Source: Echria macrotheca (lineage: Eukaryota > Ascomycota > Sordariomycetes > Sordariales > Schizotheciaceae). From it: DNA of 64,000 nucleotides. Below are positions 57,966 to 64,000 of the stretch, piece after piece. The notes beneath the pieces were generated by a model. That model ran no database searches, had not been told where the DNA came from, and worked only from the letters and a program-made list of their open reading frames with translations. The position numbers and the translations under genes are program-made. The DNA lies in the NCBI GenBank assembly GCA_030411725.1, contig MU839833.1, forward strand, positions 1,178,001-1,242,000, given 5' to 3'. The number at the start of each line of letters is the position of its first letter. Position 1 is the first letter of the stretch.

Positions 57966-58916
57966 ATGGCATTCCGCGCGTCACCCACGCGATTGCTACC
58001 GGTATCAGCTCCCAACATGGCCACAACAGCGGCGCCGTGTACGCCGGCGCCATGGCGCTCCGTGTTCCTCAGCCACGTGTCGTCCATGCCGCAGCCGACA
58101 TTGGTCCTCTCCACACTTCATCCCGTCGAACCCGGCGTAACACGCCACGGCTTCTCCCTCGTGCCCCGTGCGCGGACGTGTATCTACCGCGGGCTCTGGG
58201 GCACCTGGCCGAGCAACGGGGATCGGAACCCGGCACCGCGGAACGCGCAGGTGTTTGAGTCGGACCTGCCGGTCATCACGACTGATATCCGAATGGAGAA
58301 GGCCGCTGAGATTGTTGGCACCGCAGCGACGCCAAGTCCATTCTCCGGAACCGAATCGGGGGGCGGTGGCCCGGTCGAGGCCGTTTGGTGGGCCGAGCCG
58401 CAGGGTACCCAGTGGAGAGTTCGTGGGACGGCCTGGGTGCTGGGTCCCGATATTGACGGCGACGGGAGGGGCGCACGGGCCGTGCGGGAGGCACTGCGGG
58501 AGCGGATGCGCAGGGCCGGGGACGGAGGGAAGAGCCTAGAGGGAAACGAGGCCCCGGGATCGGCTGCCGAGGCCGCCTGGAGCTGGAGCCGCGAGGTCAC
58601 CGGCCACTTTGGCAATCTCAGCCCGGGGATGCGCGGGACCTTCCGCAACCCGCCCCCGGGCCGGCCGGTCACGCTCCCGGTCGACCCCGACTCCGGCCTC
58701 GGGATCGGACAAACGGTAGACGATGTTGACGATCAGGTGGCCAGACGGAACTTTCGAGTCGTCGTCATTGTGCCCGACGAGGTCGACCAGGTTGACCTGT
58801 CGGACATGAAGAACCCGAAACGCTGGCTGTACGTGTACCGTGGGGCGTCGTACAAGACCACCCAGCCCGGAGGCGAGGTAATCGGAGAATGGGAAAAGGT
58901 CGAGCTCTGGCCGTAG
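57966..58916 (+). CDS. PPOX-type flavoprotein (pyridoxamine 5'-phosphate oxidase Alr4036-like FMN-binding domain)
   Basis: FMN-binding split-barrel protein; the substrate is unknown. A single frame encodes 316 aa from 57966. Conserved blocks are APWRSVFLSHVSSMPQPTLV, ARTCIYRGLWGTWP, NPAPRNAQVFESDLPVITTD, RMEKAAEI, EAVWWAEPQGTQWRVRGTAW and VLGPD, all in the order seen in Alr4036-type proteins. The C-terminal half contains FRNPPPGRPVTLP and ends KRWLYVYRGASYK with EWEKVELWP. The family core begins about 30 residues in, so the ATG at 58017 is an equally good start (299 aa); the longer form would add an Arg/Ser/Pro-rich leader that could be a mitochondrial presequence. The 30 residues around GDGGKSLEGNEAPGSAAEA look like a variable loop. 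Confidence 0.85.
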   Translation: MAFRASPTRLLPVSAPNMATTAAPCTPAPWRSVFLSHVSSMPQPTLVLSTLHPVEPGVTRHGFSLVPRARTCIYRGLWGTWPSNGDRNPAPRNAQVFESDLPVITTDIRMEKAAEIVGTAATPSPFSGTESGGGGPVEAVWWAEPQGTQWRVRGTAWVLGPDIDGDGRGARAVREALRERMRRAGDGGKSLEGNEAPGSAAEAAWSWSREVTGHFGNLSPGMRGTFRNPPPGRPVTLPVDPDSGLGIGQTVDDVDDQVARRNFRVVVIVPDEVDQVDLSDMKNPKRWLYVYRGASYKTTQPGGEVIGEWEKVELWP

Positions 58917-61422
58917 TCGAAGTCTTAATTCCTAGCCCTAAGAGGAACCGAGATGAACAAGAACCGGGTCTGATATACAGCCGGGCCGTGGTGCAACCTC
59001 GACCCGGCTATAAGTGATAGGGTTCCCGGGGCAATGGTATCATAAATGACAGCCAGGTTTCGGTCCACTGGGCGTGCTACTCAAATCTGGTTGTCGGAAT
59101 TGTGAGCTGTGCTGGGCACCGTGATGAGGTAGACCGATAGACTTGTATTTCCGTAGAGGACCGAGTTCGTTGGTTTCCCGTGAACCTCTCGAACGGCTTC
59201 TCGTAGGGCTGACGCATCTTGTGCTACCTCCTCACCAACTGGCATGCATGGTGGCTGTGTCTTGCTCTGCTGACAGCGGATGCATCTGTCGTTCGCTGGA
59301 AGCCGAGGCTGCATACACGTACTCCGTACAGTCGTACTGGTATAATCGCCGACTCGGTCCGTTTGCGCTGCCTTTCTGTGAGAGGTCGAAGGGCCAAATC
59401 AGGTGTGCTCGCCTGCAGAGAGGCACCTCGGCACATTTGCTCGAGCCCTAATATATTGTTTTTGGCCCCTCAGCCTACATGATATTAAATAATGCCACGC
59501 CTCGAGCGGATGCATGGCACGGGACGGATGGCCAGCCTCTGGCCTGCGACGGGGTCCTTTCGTCGCAGCTCACGCTTCTGGTCACAGCCGAACGCGTCCA
59601 ACAAGAGCAAGCAGCTAGGGTTGCCGATGTGAAAGCCGTTGCTCTGCCTGGCGCTAACATGCGAATTCCGGCGCGCGCATCTCGTGTGTAGTTGGGGGTC
59701 AGACGGTTGGGGTAGAGATGGCCAACAGGGTCTAAATTTTCAGAGTACCCTTCTTGGGCTGGTTGGGGCAGGAGATAACGTGCCGTGGCACCCCAGCCAA
59801 GGTAGTCGTCGCTAGCCCGATGAGGATGGTGGGGAGCAAGCGTGGGGTGGTTCGAGGCTGGAAGCTGTCGCCATTTTGGTGTCCAACAACAAATTTGGTC
59901 TCGGATCAAAGACAATGTGCGGGCCGGCAGACAAACTTACAATAGACATTGTATCCGTCCCGCTCGGAGGAGATGTCCCGGGGCGTGCCTTTTTGCTGGA
60001 ACACAAGCGGGCTTCAAAGAGAGTCAGTCATGATCGAGCAGCGGGATTGAGGAGAGACCCCCGCCGCTCCCGTCTTTCACCTGATCTCCAATTCCAATTT
60101 TCTCATGGGCGAGGCCTCGGTAAACGCCCAACGAGCCAGAAACGTCGACCAACCCCGAGAGCCTTGTGAAGGATGTATTGTACTTTGACTTCCTCCATCC
60201 ACACCAGCGGAAATGAAATCAAAGACAAGAACATTCGTTGTTTTTTGCTCCACAGCCAGGACCCTTCTCCAGCCCTAGGTTTCAGATGGCGCGATTCCTT
60301 ATCTCGGCGCCGGAGCTGCTTGACTCGATGGCACAGCCATGTGCTGCCGTGATACTACGAGTACTCCAAGAGCCCTCCCACGGCATGGTCTTGTCGGTGT
60401 CACGAGCCGGGCCCGCCACCGCCGGTCCCCCTCATCGTCCACAGGCGGGATGGCGAGGCAAGAGCCGTGACCCCGCTGCTGTGGATGTGCTGTCGACGGC
60501 GACTCGAGGGACGGGTCTGCGGGAGCCAAGATACGTACCCATGTGCCGCGCGCAGGACCAAAGGAAGCGATGCACACAACCCTCCTCCTCGACAGGTTTT
60601 GGTACCAATCAGCGGTGACGGCCGGCGGGCCAGCCAGCCACCCTGCTGGGGCGAGCAGCCTCCTGTTCCCGGGTCTCACCAGCGAGCCCGGCAAGCCGCC
60701 CAGCACGGCGATATCACTGGCCTGGGAGGCTGCCGCCGCGGGATGCAAGCGGGACATTGGGGCTGGTTGGGACGAGAGCATGCGAAGGGCTGCCGCGGTG
60801 CTCGCTGACCGATGCGACTTGGCTCTCGTCAAATAATCTAGACCCTGGATGCCATGCGAAGCAGAGACGCATCCTCTTCGCCAGAGATAACTAGCCAGTT
60901 GGATCCTGATGCGCCTGCAGGGCCACAGCCTGCCCAGGCCGCCCGCCCCCATCCCACTCACGCACTCGCTTGCTGTCGCCTCCGTTGCGTGCATATTATT
61001 AGCTTGGGACTGCCCGACCCCGTTTCTCCACGAGCGCTTCCCTCTGCTCCCCTTCCAACCTGCGATCCTGCTGTGCGGTCTCTTGCGAGTGCGCCGCCTG
61101 GACTTGCACCAAGGCTCGCCTCGAGCCTGATCGTTCACATGCGGCACCCTTGGGCTTCACCACCGCACTGTGGATGCTACGATATTATTGCCCAATATTG
61201 CCGATAGCCGAGAGACACGCCCCCCAGACGTCATAGCGACCGACCCCGAAACAAGGCTCGGACGCCTGCAGCACTAACCAACCGCCGGCTTTACACCCGG
61301 AGCGCCGGCCGGGGCAGCGCCGCCCCAAGCTCTTTCCCACGCCGTCTGACTGAAAGTCCGCTCGCCGCTCGTCCCTCTGCGGAGGATGACGGGCGCGGCG
61401 TGTGCCGAGTGCCGCCGTTAAC
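58917..61422. other. Gene-poor region before the rhodopsin-domain gene
   Basis: This 2.5-kb GC-rich stretch has many overlapping frames on both strands, the longest being 60299-61147 (minus, 282 codons). None shows a domain, and the opposite frames at the same place are equally open, as expected of GC-rich noncoding sequence. The last part is the promoter of the gene at 61423. Confidence 0.45.
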
Positions 61423-63049
61423 ATGTCACTGTACTCGGACCCTCCGCCATTAAGACCGTTCAGCGAGGACAAGCCGACTCTCCTGGTCTGCTGGTGGATC
61501 ACGATATTTTGCACCGTCATCATCCTGTTGCGGGTGGCCGGCCGTTTTGTGAGGACCGAGAAGCTCTTCGCCGAAGACAAGACGGCGGCTCTGGCGCTTA
61601 TCCCCTTGTTTCTCCGCATGGCATGTGTCCATGCCATCCTGCTCTTCGGCACCAACAATGCGCAGCTAGCCGGTGCGGATCTTACGGAGGAGGATCTCAG
61701 GAGGAAATCTATTGCGAGCGGCCTGGTTCTCCTGAGCCGGGTTCTCTACGCCGCCACGTAAGTTGATTCTTGAGGAGATGCAGGGAACTAAACCAACTAA
61801 AACTCCCGGATATAGACTCTGGATACTCAAGTACACTATCTTGGAATTTTTCAAGCGACTCAATGTCAGCTGGGAACGGTCGTACGATGTCTCGCTGCTC
61901 TTCATCCGCTGCACCCTGGCTGCGACGTTCGTCGCCGTCATCATTAGCGATCTAGCGGAATGCCGGCCGTTTTCCAATTACTGGCAGGTGCTTCCGGATC
62001 CCGGCGGTCAATGTCGACAAGGATACGCGCAGCTGGTGACGATGGGCGTGTGCAACGTGGTTACCGACCTCCTCCTAGTCTTTTTTCCTATTCCGGTCAT
62101 CGTCCGCAGTCAGATGTCGACGAAGCGCAAGATACAGCTTGTGCTGCTCTTCTCGCTGAGTCTGGTCGTCGTCGCCATCACTCTTTATCGAATCCCTCAG
62201 ATCATCGAAGACCACGGCAGTCAACAGAGTCGATCCCTTTACGCTTCGGTCGAGCTGCTTTTCGCAACGGCGGCTTCCAACTCGCTTGTTCTGGGATCCT
62301 TTGTGCGGGATAGGGGTGTGAAGAAGAAGAAATTCAAGTATGACTCGGTTGCCGCAGGCTCGTTGGAACGGTCGTCCGCGTCTGGATCCAGGCGGGCAAC
62401 CTTGAGGCATTGGGGCAGCGATGAAGACCTCGTCAGGGATGTTGGGTATGGGGTGAAACCGGACCTGCGGGAGCCGTTATCGCCGACCGACAACAGGAAT
62501 CTGATGCCGGCCAGGGTAGCCAAGATGCACGAAGAGATGAATTCGTGGAGTTTTTCTGGGCAGAAGAGAGCGAGCGCAGCACGGAGCGATGACCCGCTAC
62601 TGTCGGTGGATCGCATGTCATCGACCAGGAGCAACTCGACCGGCACGCCTCGAAAGGTGTCGTTTTTCGATCACGGCGGTCTCTTGGCGGAGGAAGAGGG
62701 CAGCCAGAGCCGACGAGGGAGTGCGGCGGTACCTACGACTGACCCGGTCTCTCCGGGCACTACAACTTTTTCGCCGGCGAAACCCGCCAGCGGGAAGGGG
62801 CTCAGGAGAGGCTCGACGACGTTACTGCAGGACATCGGGGGTCTGCTCAGCCCTAGATCTGCAAAACGGAGGCAGAAGAGCATAACCGAACATCATCAAG
62901 CAGCAGCACCACATGCACATGCACATGCACATAGTACACATGCTGCATCGGAAGCACCGGCGTCGCCGCCAGCATATCCCGGGCCGAGAGGGTGGGAGCC
63001 CGAGCTGGAACTGGCCGACGTCGGCGGCTTGCTTGCTACCAAGCGGTGA
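61423..63049 (+). CDS. Fungal rhodopsin-domain integral membrane protein (seven helices, Pth11-related superfamily)
   Basis: Putative seven-helix plasma membrane protein related to the Pth11-like receptors of filamentous ascomycetes; no ligand is known. Two exons, 61423-61757 and 61816-63049, sum to 1569 bases (522 aa). Seven hydrophobic segments are visible, from LLVCWWITIFCTVIILLRVA, through ILKYTILEFFKRL and CTLAATFVAVIISDLAECRPF, to YASVELLFATAASNSLVLGS. A cysteine pair sits in the extracellular loop (AECRPF and GGQCRQGY), as is usual in this family. There is no N-terminal CFEM domain. The cytosolic tail of about 270 residues is Ser/Arg-rich, with SSTRSNSTGTPRKVSF and an AHAHAHAHSTH run. 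It looks like a regulatory, phosphorylated tail. Confidence 0.87.
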
Positions 63050-64000
63050 TGGGTAGAACCATGACATCACGTCAGAGTGCAGTCGACCAGACCCAGCCTA
63101 CTACCTACGCTGGCCGTCGGAGTTGGGAGGGGGACGAGAGTCGACGAGTATATTTATCTTTACCGAAACGATTTGGAAGCGGCGGATGTTTTCGTCCATT
63201 TTTAGAGCGAAGGCGTTATGGGGGTGGGAAAGTGGGAGGGAGCGTGGGCACACATTACTTATTCATGAAAACAAACTTTAGACGTGGAACGGATGGGCCA
63301 TGACAGGAATGAATAACCATGATGGGACTTGGGTATATAATACACAGCGGCAGCTGTTGGATGGACGGACGGAAAGCAGCTCGGCGCTGCGAGGGGTGGT
63401 TGGTTAGGAGTGGGCGGGCTTTTGCTGGCGGCGGCGGTGGTGATGATGGTGGTGTTGGCGTTTGTTCTCGTTTTTGGACGCACATTATACCCCGGCAATC
63501 AAGCCTCGTTATTGTTTACCGAATATTCTTAGAGATAAAATATAATAAGATCTCTCTGTCTCTCTATCTGTGTGTGTCACTATCGGCGGGGAATCAGACA
63601 TGTGAGTGGTGATTGTTATTGTGTGATCTCGGGGGAGACTCCGGATTGCCTTCTCTGATGACACTTACACTAGATCTACGAACCCCTGCGACATGCTAGA
63701 CATCGTACGAGAGCTTTCCCTCACAGTCACAGTCTCCAAGATGCAGATATAGTCACTTGGGTGGTGGGATTCACGTGGTATGCTCACTACAGACTATGCG
63801 AGGTACTACTGCTTGAACATTGCATGGCCTCTCCCACACGGCACCATCCATCGTCACCACAATATCAAACATGACCAAGCCGGCGCATGCGTCACCATCC
63901 AAATAAAAGAACCGTGAATTAAAAACCCCAACGCCCGAAATCATGCACAACCACCCTTATAATAGAACGCCATTTTGGTAAACCACGCCGATCAAGACTC
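63050..64000. other. Right-edge region without a recognisable gene
   Basis: This 950-base stretch follows the rhodopsin-domain gene and runs to the window edge. The first part should be its 3' untranslated region. No coding sequence or repeat is recognised. Confidence 0.45.

Noticed and set aside
60299..61147. Open frame of 282 codons (minus), and an opposing frame at 60543-60836
   Set aside because: Both strands are open in GC-rich sequence, neither shows a known domain, and no splice structure extends them.
44686..63049. Secondary-metabolite cluster (O-methyltransferase, Zn2Cys6 regulator, PPOX protein, membrane protein)
   Set aside because: No polyketide, peptide or terpene synthase is present, and housekeeping genes (FIS1, SPC24, TatD) lie between them.

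Overview
The window reads as a gene-dense stretch of nuclear chromosome from a filamentous ascomycete (Pezizomycotina), most likely a Sordariomycete. The reasons are short introns of about 50-90 bases with GT-AG ends, tiny first exons, a division-3 chitin synthase, a fungal assimilatory nitrate reductase, a long fungal-type NDUFA5 complex I subunit, a PRC2 EED subunit, a Zn2Cys6/fungal_trans regulator and a fungal rhodopsin-domain membrane protein. I find 22 supported protein genes in 64 kb, all on one unbroken layout, with no tRNA, rRNA, CRISPR or bacterial-style operon. Gene models were rebuilt by hand; in every multi-exon model the summed exon length is a multiple of three.

Layout. 1-10.7 kb: chitin synthase and the nonsense-mediated decay factor UPF2, both on the minus strand. 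10.7-21.5 kb: nitrate reductase with a NIT4/NIT2-type promoter, NDUFA5, an RRN11-like RNA polymerase I factor, and the PRC2 subunit EED. 21.5-30.4 kb: a two-PAS protein, a YIPF6/Yip4 Golgi protein and an unusual CAX-family exchanger. 31.4-43 kb: the HRQ1 helicase, a RanBD/FG nuclear transport protein, a histidine-rich single-pass surface protein of unknown function, and a RING-H2 ubiquitin ligase that carries a duplicated intron-exon unit. 43.5-44.4 kb: two foldback (MITE-like) elements. 44.7-52.2 kb: an orphan O-methyltransferase, FIS1 and SPC24 sharing a divergent promoter, a two-helix membrane protein of unknown function, and a TatD/Scn1-type metal hydrolase. 53.8-64 kb: a Zn2Cys6 regulator whose stop codon lies in a dispersed repeat, a PPOX flavoprotein, and a seven-helix rhodopsin-domain protein.

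The genes do not form a metabolic cluster. Most are single-copy housekeeping functions: cell wall, RNA surveillance, nitrogen assimilation, respiration, rDNA transcription, chromatin silencing, DNA repair, nuclear export, mitochondrial fission and kinetochore. The less explained parts are the histidine-rich surface protein, the CAX-like protein with both signature motifs altered, the RING gene in which two neighbouring introns are more alike than the exons they flank, the two foldback elements, and a 140-base repeat pair differing mostly by transitions. I saw no convincing new multi-gene system.
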